From Sacculina carcini (lineage: Eukaryota; Arthropoda; Thecostraca; Sacculinidae), in contig OU696570.1 in NCBI GenBank assembly GCA_916048095.2, forward strand, positions 9,099,816-9,163,815: DNA of 64,000 nt, read 5' to 3'. Under the pieces are notes generated by a model. That model was not told where the DNA came from. It saw nothing but the letters and a program-made list of their open reading frames with translations, and searched no databases. Below are positions 1-11,840 of the stretch, one piece after another (position 1 is the first letter of the stretch; every line of letters begins with the position of its first letter). Position numbers and translations under genes: made by a program.

Positions 1-1631
1 ATATCAGGTGAACTTTCCAATTTTAACTACTCCCCTCACGTTTGTCAATGTAACAAACTATACAATTATTGACTGATTCTGTTATACACATATATTAGTT
101 CAGGCTATGATACCGATTATGACAGCGATATTGAGGCTAGGATACCGTTTAAACACATTAGAGTTTAGACAGAAAGTTCAGACATTAGACAGAAAATGAA
201 TAGTTTGTTGTTTGAAATTAATACACAAGTATGAAATAGAAACAAATTAAAAAATAAATTATTAGTTTTACCATGACCTATATACAGGTGCAACCAAGTA
301 TTTCACAAATATATATATTTTCAGCACAAGTATTAGCACGGTGTATCAATTGGTATAAGACCAAGCCACCGACGAAAAAATAGTCGACCTCAAAGCAGTT
401 ATATTATTTTTTCCAAAAACACTAGAAAGCGTCAATCCCATTGTGTCACACTTTTTTCACTATTGAAAGATAACATGTCGATAACGCCTTATCTGTAAAC
501 TTTTTCTGACATTTCCAACACGTAGAGTCAAAATATTAGTTCAACTATTAATGTACATTAAAAAAACACACACACACACACATATATATGATGAACGATG
601 AACACACATCTTTTTACACTAACTTCCAGCTGACCATCACGAGGAGACGATCAATGATTCGACTAATTCCTGAGGCGTCTCGATGACGTCAGTGCACACT
701 AGTGTAAAAAACTTGTTAAGTTTTACCTTTAGTGACATAATTTATTCAAGCTTCAAATACCGACATGCAAGTCATACCTCTTGTGAATATATCCAGTGGC
801 GGTGTTAGGTAGAGGTCTTTTGGTAAAGTATCGCCCTGGAATCAACTTGGTATAACAATATACTATTGTATGACAGCGAATATTTCCAAGTTGAAATTAA
901 TAAGTATTTGAGAAGGGCAGTGATATAAGAACGCCTAGTGTTTTAACCCTATGAACTTACCGACAAAAACCGGGCCTTACGCTTACATAAACAAATCTCA
1001 CATTTGTATACACTAGACTGTGATTCAGACGTCAAAATCTGGCGTGTGTGACAGTACAGCTCTCTTTGTGCAAGGGTATCCACGATTCTGTTTTGTGTCT
1101 ATTCTGCTATCGACAATCAACTTTTTAAACTATGATCATACTTGTAGACTGTGAAGGATACCTGCATAAGGATGACCGTAAAGAAATTGGACGAGTAGTG
1201 TTTATGATAATTGTCCTATATCCACTCCAAGCGAAAATTCAACACCGAGAGACAAGAACATTCTCTAGTTCTGACGCCGACACTTCACGATTTAAACTTA
1301 CATCACGTGCTGGCAATATGCACGGCGCAACTACCTGATCCATAGCCGGGCATCCGACAACGTCTACGTCAACCTATTGTGTACAGGTATGAACACTACA
1401 TGGCACACGTTACTTGATCCAAAGCCTGGCGTCTAACGGTATCTACGCTGTCTCGACAATGTCTTTCGACTTTCCAAATCTACTCAACAACAATCTGATT
1501 CATAGTGTCCACACTCAAATATTGAAAACATCTCGTTCGCCTATTTGTCTATGAACATACGCGCGACAAATACATGTGATGGCTACAAACTGTTTTTGTA
1601 CATTGACATGATTTAGTTCAAGTTTATGCAA

Positions 1632-1686
<55 letters not shown>

Positions 1687-2769
1687 TTGTAACAAGCTGA
1701 AAGTTTGCATGCAATAGTCAAACTCATAAAGTACTGAATAAAAAAGTGAGCTCATAATACAATATAATAAATTCGTTATACAAATACCACTTTTAAAAGA
1801 TTTGAATATAATTGAAAATGCAGTTGAAATAAAAAACTAAAATATATACGCCAATTTAGAACTTTCACACCTACCTCTAACAACACCATGCATTTGATTT
1901 AGCGAACATAACAGCAGTGGTGCCATTCAAAAAGAACAAAAATAGATCAGACCAAGAAAAAAACAAAACTACACGTCGACGCAATATGAGACAACCGCAG
2001 AGCGCAATAAAATAATTATTAGAATACACACACACACACACACACACAATCAGTACAAAGATAACCAGGTAGAGATATAAAAACTGATTACAGTGCACAA
2101 AAATACCTGAGAACAAAAACAAGTTAAAGATGAGTGTGCACTTTGAGCGGCTAAATTTTAGCATAGGGTTTAAGACAATGTGGGATTAAAATATTTGGAG
2201 AACAAGTATGTGTACAGATATGAAGTGAAAGCGAAGAAAGATGGAGATAGAAGGATATGAGATGGAAGTGAATTATAGAAACGTGGGACAACAAATGACC
2301 AGGGATTTTCACACACTTTTCTGAGATATTGCAGATGATGCGAAATACGGACGTAGGGATTGGAGACTTGATATATTAAACGTACGATATATTTAGACTG
2401 ATCTTCACCGGACATACTTCACCTGTACATCAACCGGTATGACACCTCGCGATATCAATGTATCAAATCAACACGTGATGAAAACACTAACCAAAAAGTA
2501 ATGTGCGAATGTTTATACCGAAAACTATGTTTGAAAATGGATATCGACAGACATTTAGCAACGAAACGTTCAAAATTTCTTCCATATACAAACGTCGATC
2601 AATTCCCATGTATAAGCTATGTGATGATGATGGAAATTTGATTACCGGGACATTTAATATTTTACTATTTACATTTTTCAAGTATGATTGAAAATTATTA
2701 TATTCTCGTCTCTGCCAAACATCGACTTGGCGATCCCGATATAATGAGTATCGTGACATAAAATAGAAA
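1..2769. other. gene-free stretch with microsatellites
   Basis: No reading frame here has recognisable protein similarity, and the longer open frames are low-complexity or microsatellite translations. The DNA is AT-rich and includes a CA run at about 566-582, an AT run at 1634-1684 and a CA run at about 2025-2048. I see no RNA gene or element boundary. Confidence 0.6.
1634..1684. repeat. (AT)n microsatellite
   Basis: Uninterrupted AT dinucleotide run of about 51 bp. An overlapping open frame on the minus strand encodes only alternating Ile-Tyr and is not a gene. Confidence 0.95.
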
Positions 2770-3290
2770 TAAAGGAAAAAAGTTAGGTTGGGCATAGAAT
2801 AAAGAATAAATATAATAAGAAAATAAGAATAAGAAATAAAAAAATAAAAGTTGGGTATAGAATAAAGAATAAATATAATAAGAAAGGAAGAATAAGAAAT
2901 AAAACTAAAAGTTGGGTTGGGTCGGGTTAGGAATAGAATAAAGAAAAAAAAGTTAGGTTAGGTATAGAATAAAGAATAAATATAATAAGAAAGGAAGAAT
3001 AAGAAATAAAACTAAAAGTTGGGTATAGAATAAAGAATAAATATAATAAGAAAGGAAGAATAAGAAATAAAACTAAAAGTTGGGTTGGGTCGGGTTAGGA
3101 ATAGAATAAAGAAAAAAAAAGTTTGGTTAGGTATAGAATAAAGAATAAATATAATAAGAAAGGAAGAATAAGAAAGAAAAAAAAAAGTTAGGTTGGGCAT
3201 AGAATAAAGAATAAATATAATAAGAAAAGAAGAATAAGAAATAAAACTAAAAGTTGGGTTGGGTCGGGTTAGGAATAGAATAAGAAAATA
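2770..3290. repeat. A-rich tandem array with GGGTTGGGTCGGGTT-type blocks
   Basis: Blocks beginning TATAGAATAAAGAATAAATA recur near 2793, 2855, 2961, 3020, 3134 and 3198. They alternate with GTTGGGTTGGGTCGGGTTAGG blocks near 2910, 3080 and 3255. Period is irregular (roughly 60 or 110 bp), as in a decayed minisatellite. It runs directly into the GTTAGG array to its right, so the two probably form one compound repeat. Confidence 0.8.
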
Positions 3291-3567
3291 AGTTAGGTTA
3301 GGTTAAAAAAAAAAGTTAGGTTAGGTTAAAAAAAAAAAAAAAGTTAGGTTAGGTTAAAAAATAATAAGTTAGGTTAGGTTAAAAAAGAAAAAAAGTTAGG
3401 TTAGGTTAAAAAAAAAACTAAAAAAAGTTAGGTTAGGTTAAAAAACTAAAAAAAGTTAGGTTAGGTTAAAAAAAACTAAAAAAGTTAGGTTAGGTTAAAA
3501 AAAAACTAAAAAAGTTAGGTTAGGTTAAAAAAAAAAGAAAAAAAGTTAGGTTAAAAAAGTTAGGTTA
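3291..3567 (+). repeat. interspersed GTTAGGTTAGGTTA array
   Basis: About nine units of GTTAGGTTAGGTTA, plus two shorter units, are separated by poly-A spacers of 6-20 nt. TTAGG is the ancestral arthropod telomere pentamer, so this resembles a degraded interstitial telomere-like array. The A-rich spacers between every pair of pentamers argue equally for an ordinary A-rich minisatellite. It is followed by a direct duplication of GTGACGTCAGAGGGGG (3571-3586 and 3587-3602). Confidence 0.8.
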
Positions 3568-3705
3568 AGTGTGACGTCAGAGGGGGGTGACGTCAGAGGG
3601 GGGAGGGGCAAGGGGGATAATGTAAACAAATGTAACAAAGTGTTTAGGCCTTCTACTACATATTCTATAATAAAAAAGTTGCATTTGCAACCAAAGGTCA
3701 CCCTA

Positions 3706-4185
3706 GTCATAACAAAATGAGTGTAGCGCAGGGGTTATTTCGGCATCCCTGCCACCGTTTATCATCGCAGTGTTCGAAGGCGATCAGACACCGAATATAC
3801 GGTCGTGTTGTTTCTGAGTGTGTGGTCGCTTGGACATCTCCACCTATCCGGTCAGTAGGTACTGGTTTACGCTGGTGTTTCCCACACCAATAGTATTGCA
3901 CAGCACGGGGCCCTCACGTTCCTCTCCTTGTCCGCTATTTCGTGCTCCCAGCCTTGGTCCAATCTTTCTGGACCAAAGGCGGATTGGCCTCTCTGCCTAG
4001 CAAATCGGGAGCGCAACTAGTAGCGGCGCTTCGCTGCTTCCCGCGCGCATTTCGTGGCCCTTTTGTCCCGTGCGGATGGAGACCCCGAATACTCGCGGCG
4101 TACGCTGCCTCTCGCGCGCCCTCTGTGGGGTTGCAGTGAGTACGTCCGGGCTAGGCGGTCCTTTTACGCGCAACACAGCGCTACA
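3706..4185 (+). repeat. 5' LTR, truncated at its 5' end
   Basis: Matches the 3' LTR from position 8708 onward, ending in CGCTACA at 4185. The first ~228 bp of the 3' LTR (8480-8707) have no counterpart upstream of 3706, so most of U3 and its promoter are missing. The sequence left of 3706 is unrelated, so no target duplication can be recognised. Confidence 0.85.
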
Positions 4186-4186
4186 T

Positions 4187-4204
4187 TGGTGACTCCGACG
4201 TGAT
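4187..4204 (+). other. candidate primer-binding site
   Basis: TGGTGACTCCGACGTGAT begins one base after the 5' LTR, where a tRNA primer-binding site should lie; it begins TGG, complementary to a tRNA CCA end. I did not assign the tRNA. Confidence 0.6.
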
Positions 4205-4223
4205 CGCCACGCCTGGACTGCTC

Positions 4224-5158
4224 ATGGCCCCCATGTCCGCACCCGACGCCGCAGGAAACTCAGCCGCCTGCGAGGGACGACCGGACGCCAGTACCGACGC
4301 CCCGCTTCAGACCGGCAAACCGATGGCGTCCTTCCGTTTGCCGCCTTTCTCCGCCGAGGACCCGGACCTCTGGCTGACCCAGGTGGATTTCGCCCTGGAG
4401 GTGTCTGGAGTGGAGGACGACCGCAGCCGCCTAAAACTCCTGGTGGCCAACTTGCCCATCACGGTGGCGTCGCAGGTCAAGGACGTCATCCTCCGACCAG
4501 CGGCGACCTTCGCTGAACTGTGCGCCGCACTCAGGACTCGCCTGGCCACTACACGTGCGTCGAGGCTAGGCATCAGCAGTCGAGCGACCAGCGGCCATCG
4601 CAGAGCCTGCGCAACATGCGAAACGAGCTGACTGCGGCTGGGGACTCGAGCGACACTGGCCTGCTGCGGACGCTTTTGTTTGACGCCCTGTCGCTGTTGC
4701 CGGAAGACGCGCAGCTGGACGACCTGGCGCTCGCGGCCGACCGATTTGTCGCCGCCACCGCTCAGCAGCCATCTAGCGCATGGCCAGTGAGCGCCGTCGC
4801 CTCCACAGATGGGCCCACGCTACCGCGCGACACGCCAGCCTCCAACGTCGCAGCCCACGGCGCAGACTTGGACACTTTGGTGGCCACTGTTGCCAGTTTG
4901 GTGAGGGAGCTACAGCTGTCTCAAGCCGCTGACCGACACACAGGTCACAGCGGGCTCCAGCTGTCTGAGCCTCGTCGTCCATCTTCCTCCACGCCACGAC
5001 CGCGCTCTCGCTCCCGATCGCGCAATAGCCGACCGGTAGAAGCAGCGCGCGCCAACACGAGGGACTCCAACATCTGCTGGTACCACCGTCGCTTCGGCAG
5101 TGATGCAGAACGCTGCACAGCACCCTGCAGCAGGTCCCAGGCACAGCCGGGAATCTAG
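4224..5158 (+). pseudogene. gypsy gag, frameshifted
   Basis: Gag is the structural protein of the retrotransposon particle. The frame entered at ATG 4224 carries the N-terminal motif LPPFSAEDPDLWLTQVDFAL, typical of arthropod and other invertebrate gypsy Gag, but stops at 4631. The homologous continuation (RPSQSLRNMRNELTAAGD) is in the next frame, so a frameshift lies near 4540-4565. The C-terminal end is [17 protein letters not shown], a Cys/His box of this Gag group replacing the usual CCHC knuckle. The ATG at 4224 is chosen over the GTG at 4200 because eukaryotic starts are normally AUG. Gag ends 5158, overlapping pol by -1. Confidence 0.85.
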
Positions 5159-8100
5159 CATGCCTGCAGCGCGAAGCACCTGCAGCTGTGGGTCAGCGGC
5201 CAAAAACGGTGCCCCTCTTCTACGTAGAAGACCGCGAGACTCGCCAACGCTTCTTGGTCGACGCAGGTGCGCAAGTGAGCGTCGTACCTGCATCTGTGCA
5301 TCCTGCTCCACCACTCTCCGAGTCCACCGCAAAACTGCTGGCCGCCAACGGCACTCTGGTTGACGTCCATGGCACGCGAAGCATCACGGTGTCATTCGGC
5401 GAGGGTTCTCCGATGAGCTGGACGTTCATCGTCGCTGACGTGCCGCTCCACATCATTGGTGCTGACCTGCTTGCGCACCACCGGCTGACAGTGGACGTCC
5501 ACAAGCGCGAGCTGCTCGACGCCAGCGGGCGTGTCCGTTCTCGCGGCGCGGAGTGCTCTGAGCCTTCGTCGGGAATCCGGTGCCTCATCGAGCCTCCTGA
5601 ACGCTTCCAGACGCTCATCCACCAGTTCCCTGGCGTCGTTCGCCCGCCGAGCGAGCCGTTTCCGCTCCGCCATACGGTAACTCATCACATCGAGACCAGC
5701 GGCACGCCAAAATTCTCTCGCCCCCGGCGCCTGCCTCCGGACCGCCTCGCCATTGCCAAGGAAGCATTTGCTGAAATGCAGGGGCTAGGCGTGATGCGGC
5801 CGTCGAGTAGCAGCTGGGCAGCACCGCTGCACATGGTGCCGAAGAAAGAGCCGGGCGAGTGGCGACCATGCGGCGACTACCGTGCGCTCAATGCCTGCAC
5901 AGCTCCTGACAAGTACTCGATTCCGTATCTGCAGGACTTCGTCAGTGACCTCGCTGGATGAACGGTTTTCACCACCCTCGATCTGGTCCCTGCATATAAC
6001 CAGATCCCGGTGGAGCCAGCGGACATACCGAAGACTGCCGTGACGACGCCATTCGGCTTGTACGAGGCGACACGCATGCCTTTTGGTTTGCGGAGCGCGG
6101 CGCAGACGATGCAGCGCTTCATCGACGAAGTGCTCCGCGAGCTGCCGCACGTCTACGCTTACATCGATGACATCCTCATCGGCAGCCCATCCATCACTGA
6201 GCATGAGCGTGACGTGAAGGCAGTCCTCGAACGGCTGCAAAAGTACGGTGTGGTCATCAACCCCCGGAAGTGCACCTACGCCGCGTCCGCCGTGTCTTTC
6301 CTTGGGCATCGCCTCTCTGCCGACGGTATCGCGCCACTCCCGGAAAAGACACAGGACATCCTGTCTTTCCCTATGCCGCAGACGCAAGCCCAGCTACGCC
6401 GCTTCCTCGGTATGCTGGCGTTCTACCACCGGCTTCTGCCAGCAGCTGCATCTCAACTCCAGCCGCTGCATGCTTTGCTCGTTCCGGCAGGAAAGCGGTC
6501 TCGTCTGCCGGTCAAGAGGACGACTCAAGAAGAAGACGCATTCTCCGCAGCGAAACTGCAGATGGCCAACGATGTTCGCCTGGCTCACCCCGTCAAGGAG
6601 GCTCCCATCAGTCTCCAGGTTGATGCCTCAGACGCAGCTGTCGGTGCCGTTCTGCAGCAGTTCGTCGACCAGCAGTGGCAGCTACTGTGTTTTTTCTACA
6701 AAGCACTGCGCCCTGCTGAACGCCGCTACATCGCTTTCGGTCGCGAGCTGCTTGCGGTGTACCTGGCCATCCGCAGGTTCCGCTACGCTGTGGAGGGCCG
6801 GCATTTCATCGTCTTCACGGACCACCGACCACTGGTGGGAGCGGTCAACTCACCATCTGATCGCTACTCGCCCCGTGAAGTTCGTCACCTCGACTTTGTC
6901 GCCCAATTTACTACCGATGTGCGTCATGTGCCTGGAGCCGAGAATGTTGTCGCCGACACCTTGTCTCGCGTCATCAACATGCTGCAGGTACCGCACCCGC
7001 CGCTGCACGACTTGGACGCTCTGGCAGACGCGCAGCAGGCTGACCGTGAGCTAACGGCATTCGTTGACCAGCCGCACTCACTGCAGCTCCGCCACATTAA
7101 GCTGCCCAGCGGTGCAAAACTGCTCTGCGATGAGTCGACGGGGAGGTCACGCCCAGTGATACTAACTGCACTACGGCGTCGATGCTTTGATCTCTGGCAC
7201 AACATCTCACACCCCGGCGTTCGAGCGACACTTAATCTCATCACGCTCCGCTGTTTGTGGCCAGACATGCACCGTGACATCGCACGATGGACACGAGCGT
7301 GCATACCCTGTCAGAGGTCGAAGGTGCACCGGCATACCCGCACTCCGCCAGCCGAGTTCAAACTACTGAGCGAGCGTTTCCAGCATGTACATGCCGACAT
7401 CGTGGGTCCGTTGCCGCCATCGAATGGTAACATGTACATATTCACATGTATATGTCGTTACACCAGATGGGCAGAAGCGACGCCGATACCCGATGTTCGA
7501 GCCGAAACAGTGTGCGACGCTTTCGTCTCCAGCTGGATCGCGCGTTTCGGAGTGCCGGATATCGTCACAACCGACAGAGGAGCGCAGTTCACCGGCGCTC
7601 AGTGGCGACAACTCTGCGACGTCCTGGGCTGCAAACACTCGACTACGACCAGCTACCATCCGGCCAGCAACGCTCTAGTCGAGCGCTTTCACCGGCAGCT
7701 CAAGGCGGGCCTCCGTGCGCATCAAAACACCAAGTGGACGAGCACGCTGACCGCGGTCCTTCTCGGTGTACGCACGAGCGTCAAGGCCGATCTGCAAACG
7801 TCGCCGGCCGAGCTGGTGTACGGAGCGCCTCTCAGACTACCCGGTGAGTTGGTGACATCGGCACAAGGCAATGGCACACACTTGCCACCAGCATCGTATG
7901 CTGAGGTCCTGCGGCGCACGCTGAGCCGCCTAAGGCCGGTTCCACCTCGACTGACTCATCGGAGCTCCTACATACCGCGTGGCCTGGACACCTGCACACA
8001 TATCTTTGTTCGCCACGGAGGACACCACTCGCCACTCAACGCGCCCTATGACGGGCCATTCCGCGTCGCTTCACGTACGCCCAAGACCGTCACCATTCGG

Positions 8101-8484
8101 CGCATTTCAGGCGATGACGTCATCTCCCTCGACCGGGTCAAGCCTGTGATCATCGAGGAGAGCGACACCCCTGTTTTGACACAGACAACACCGACAACAC
8201 ACAATCCACTGCCACCAAGCACTGCACTTCCGTCCCAAGGGCCTCGACTGTTTTTGCGGGGCAACCGTATCGGCTCAACACATTCACCACTGCCGCGGCG
8301 ACAACGTGTTCCGGCTCCGGCATCCAGAATACCTCGCCCACACACGCCGGCTACCGCGTCTGTCACAGCGCCTCGGTCAATCCTCCGCACACGCTCCGGG
8401 AGAGAAGTCCGACCGCCAGCGCGCTATCGAGTCTCATTCATGTTAGACTCTGACGGGGGGGGGGGGGGGGGGGGGGTAGTGTAG
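5104..8484 (+). pseudogene. gypsy pol: PR-RT-RNase H-integrase, one nonsense codon
   Basis: One frame is open from 5104 to 8484 except for TGA at 5959-5961, inside RT just before [14 protein letters not shown] to TGA at a CpG is a simple explanation. Protease has DAGA at 5260-5271 instead of DTGA or DSGA. RT has YIDD at 6160-6171. RNase H follows ([14 protein letters not shown] to [10 protein letters not shown]). Integrase has the HHCC finger (HNISH to CIPCQ) and catalytic Asp 7396, Asp 7573 and Glu 7681, a DD35E spacing. The tail ends [19 protein letters not shown] and runs into the poly-G tract. The pol frame overlaps gag at 5104-5158 in the -1 frame, so Gag-Pol was probably made by frameshifting; I see no classical slippery heptamer. 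Confidence 0.92.
8455..8476 (+). other. polypurine tract: run of 22 G
   Basis: Twenty-two consecutive G directly precede TAG and the TGTAGCGG start of the 3' LTR, the position of the plus-strand primer. The pol frame reads through it as polyglycine. Confidence 0.85.
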
Positions 8485-9263
8485 CGGCATCCGTACGTGT
8501 GACGAGTGTTTTTGCCGAATAGGTGGCGGTGCATTATGTGTACACATACAAGGTTTGTTTTTGCTATTAAATATGTACAACATGTATTTCTCTTGTGTGT
8601 TGCATTATAATTATTATTGCAGAGCTGTGTAATGTTATTCTACGTATTGTGCTTATGCATTTTTGTATCGTCTGTATAAGTTTTTATCGAGTCATGCGTA
8701 TTAATGTGTCATAACAAAATGAGTGTAGCGCAGGGGTTATTTTATTTCGCAGGGGTTATTTATTATTATTATTATTTCGGCATCCCTGCCACCGTTTATC
8801 ATCGCAGTGTTCGAAGGCGATCAGACACCGAATACACGGTCGTGTTGTTTCTGAGTGTATGGTCGCTTGGACATATCCACCTATCCGGTCAGTAGGTGCT
8901 GGTTTACGCTGGTGTTTCCCACGCCAATAGTATTGCACAGCACGGGGCCATCACGTTCCTCTCCTTGTCCGCTTTTTCGTGCCCCCAGCCTTGGTCCTAT
9001 CTTTCTGGAACAAAGGCGGCTTGGCCTCTCTGCCGAGCAAACCGGTTGCTCGGGAGCGCAACTAGTAGCGGAGCTTCGCTGCTTCCCGCGCGCCTTTCAT
9101 GGCCATTTTGTCGCGTGCGGGAACAGCAGGAACGTCCGGGTGGAGACTCCGAATACTCGCGGCGTACGCTGCCTCTCGCGCGCCCTCTGTGGGGCTCTTG
9201 CGATTGCAGTGAGTACGTCCGGACAGGGCCAGGCGGTCCCTTTACGCGCAACGCCGCGCTACA
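8480..9263 (+). repeat. 3' LTR, full length (784 bp)
   Basis: Starts TGTAGCGG right after the poly-G tract and ends CGCTACA, giving 7-bp inverted termini. It contains everything in the truncated 5' LTR plus about 228 bp of U3. Small indels relative to the 5' LTR include an ATT-rich insertion near 8742-8778 and a short insertion near 9046. Confidence 0.9.
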
Positions 9264-9815
9264 CTCGCCTCTATAACTATCTTCCTACTCACATCACCGC
9301 ATTCCTACTCACTTCTTCCCTCAACTCTTTTTATCATCAGCTTCGTCAATATCTATTTGACCTCTCTTTTGACTCTATCCCTCATTCACTTACTCAATTC
9401 GCCAATTTGTAGATACTCTAATGCATTTATATTTTGTTCTAGTTTTTGACTCGGTCATTATTGCTGGCTTGTTCTGCTCCCGGTGCACAGTCAATTCTTA
9501 TATCTTATCTTTTATATTTGTATCTTTCTAGTCTTACTGGTATATTCTTTATCCTGCGTGTCTGATCGTCTGATTCTGATTTCGCGTGATTTGTTTTCCC
9601 ATTTTTACTTATGGTGCCCCATGTGTATGTGTATGTTTTTGCTTATGTTTGTGTGTGTATGTCTGTGTGTGTGTGTGTGTGTTTCTATGTGTGCATTATG
9701 TGTTCTTACTTTTGTCACATGTTTAACTCCATCGTTGTGTTTGCCTTTTAAATTTTGTCGCGCTTTTGTGCATATTAGCGCTATATCAAATATATTAATT
9801 GATTGATTGATTGAT
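9264..9815 (+). mobile_element. CR1-like LINE, 3' end (coding tail plus 3' UTR)
   Basis: Immediately after the LTR, codons from 9266 read RLYNYLPTHITAF and continue to a stop at 9410-9412. This is the conserved C-terminal tail of CR1-type reverse transcriptases (RLYNSLP...). The 3' UTR includes a TG-rich tract (9620-9690) and ends GCGCTATATCAAATATATT followed by (ATTG)n at 9797-9815. The same GCGCTATATCAAATA end, with a different tetranucleotide tail, closes the minus-strand CR1-like fragment at 37.7 kb. The upstream part of this copy is displaced by the gypsy insertion and was not found left of it. Confidence 0.75.
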
Positions 9816-11014
9816 ATTAAGATGACAAAAAATACAACTTCCTAGAAGAATCTGTACCATCGATTGACGGCTACCCACGTTTTTTACATTTTCGACTTTG
9901 TACAATGCATGAAGCATTTGAAATATTTATTTTATTTATAATACATGATACACATACATTCTTAACACCAATAATTGAATACACTAGAACTAAATTACAC
10001 AATTATTTAGAAAAACATAATGGACATCAGGTATTAGCATGCGTTCGGGCATCAGAATGGTTTGACTGATCGGATTCATCAGATGGTGCACCTTGGAAGC
10101 GAATGAGCGCTTGCTCGACTTCTACCCCATCCTCTTGTTTCTTTCTCCGCATTATTGTACAAAGTCAGTGATATTATAATGTGCAAGACCAACGACAATG
10201 TTAAAAACTATAGTACCTCAAAATTTCACAATTTCACTATGAAACCAAGCCCACAAACCAATCTACGATACTGAAGTACGCCCGGTGCAGCCTGCACATA
10301 CCCTAAAAATGTCTACAGCACCAGGTTGCAGGTGATTTTCTTGCGAGATATATCCTTATTGACTAAACGAATTCACTAAATCTGTACTGTCATATACTGT
10401 CTGTACTGTCATATAGTGATCAAACCGCCATTTGACGACTGCGGTTCTTACAGGTTTATCATGATATTTTGCTATAAAGTAGTGAATATATTTCAACATA
10501 TAAATTGCATTCTCTCTATATATTTACGTATGTATATTGTATGTAAGTGTAACGCCTGGCCAAACTTCGTCTTATTTTGTACCGTCGTTTTTGTCTGGCA
10601 ACGCAGCGCCTATATCTGGCACGTGCCTTGCTGCGTATTATGTGTATTGCCCCTGGAGTAGAGGTTTTGTGTCTGAGATTTTGTGCCTGAGAGTTGTACT
10701 TGTTTGCGCCACATTAAACCCAAGAGAGGCCAGAAAGTGTAAGTTATTTTCATGTTTGTCTATGATTTTGATTTTGTCATTTTGCTGTATTCTTATATGC
10801 AAATGATATGCAGAAATCACGTGTTCTTCGTTGTTTTTTCTCCTTGCGCACTTGGTGTATTGTATTCATGAGTATGTTTTTTACGTTGTTTTTTGTTTTT
10901 ATGCTCAGTTGAACCGCTACGCTACGATTCATTACACCACACCGGAGTGCACGGAAAAATATAGCGGTATCAAACTAATGGCTTCTGATTCGTCTAAATA
11001 ACGTGTACGTTACA

Positions 11015-11090
11015 GTACGTATGTATATTGTATGTACGTATGTATATTGTATGTACGTATGTATATTGTATGTACGTATGTATATTGTAT
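11015..11090 (+). repeat. 19-bp tandem repeat, four units
   Basis: Four consecutive units of GTACGTATGTATATTGTAT. The overlapping open frame is only its translation. Confidence 0.95.
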
Positions 11091-11140
11091 GTATTGTATT
11101 GCGTATCGTATGTATACATATGCTGTATTGTATGTCAAGT

Positions 11141-11173
11141 TACTTTAGGCTCATCATTGATGAGCCTAAAGTA
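11141..11173. repeat. palindrome, 16-bp arms, 1-nt spacer
   Basis: Perfect inverted repeat with left arm 11141-11156 (TACTTTAGGCTCATCA) and right arm 11158-11173, separated by one T. Confidence 0.95.
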
Positions 11174-11840
11174 GCTTGGGAACAGGCTGCGAAACACATA
11201 GCTGGCAGGTCAGGTTTGTCAGGTTTGCTGAGCAGTGCACATACATGTCAACCAGAGATGTTGACTCTTCACTGCATTTAGAATGAGTTTTTATATAAGG
11301 AGCTTCAAACAAGGAGTCATTAGAAACTATTTAAAAGTAGCTTGTAAGGGAAAATTGGGGCAAACAAGTAAATAATATGATGATGATGATGACCCGAAGG
11401 ATGTTCAGTGATAGGTGTGGGGAGCGATAAAGTGTCATAAACACTGGTACATTTTCATGTATATTGTATGCTGTACATGTTGGTTGATATTGAATAAAGC
11501 AAATAAGTGTATACTTTGTTTTTGTAAACCATTAACTTCTTCGTAAGAGGAAAGTATTAAAGAGAATGTTAGTACAGCAGTATTTTATCAGCTTATTTTT
11601 GTTATGGTAAGATTCGTGAGTGTAGGATGGTGATTGTGGACATAATTTTGCTTTTATTCAAGTATCCGGCACTTCCAAGTATCCGGCATGTCGGCGGTCC
11701 CGTTGATGCCGGATAAGAGGGCCTGTACTGTATATCGGAGTTGTAGTTCACCGCTCATTGTTTGGGATCGGCCCATATCATCCACTTGTCTACTACCGAC
11801 ACCAGTAATGACACAGTTTCACTAACTACCACACAGTTTC

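Larger units (their letters stand above)
3706..9263 (+). mobile_element. Ty3/gypsy LTR retrotransposon, nearly complete
   Basis: Order is 5' LTR (truncated), gag, PR-RT-RNase H-integrase, poly-G polypurine tract, full 3' LTR. The LTR pair shares sequence from GTCATAACAAAATGAG to the terminal CGCTACA, with small indels. The 3' LTR has inverted ends TGTAGCG and CGCTACA. The element lies inside a CR1-like LINE: the base after the 3' LTR resumes a CR1 reverse transcriptase C-terminus. It is inactive in cis because gag has a frameshift and pol a nonsense codon, but otherwise pol is well preserved, suggesting fairly recent insertion. Confidence 0.93.

Noticed and set aside
3291-3567. Functional telomere end
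   Set aside because: The array is short, interrupted by poly-A and internal, with ordinary DNA on both sides.
4200-4202. GTG as gag start
   Set aside because: Eukaryotic translation normally starts at AUG; the next in-frame ATG is at 4224.
4307-5688. Several minus-strand frames opposite the gypsy gag-pol
   Set aside because: Shadows of GC-rich coding DNA on the plus strand; no domain signature.
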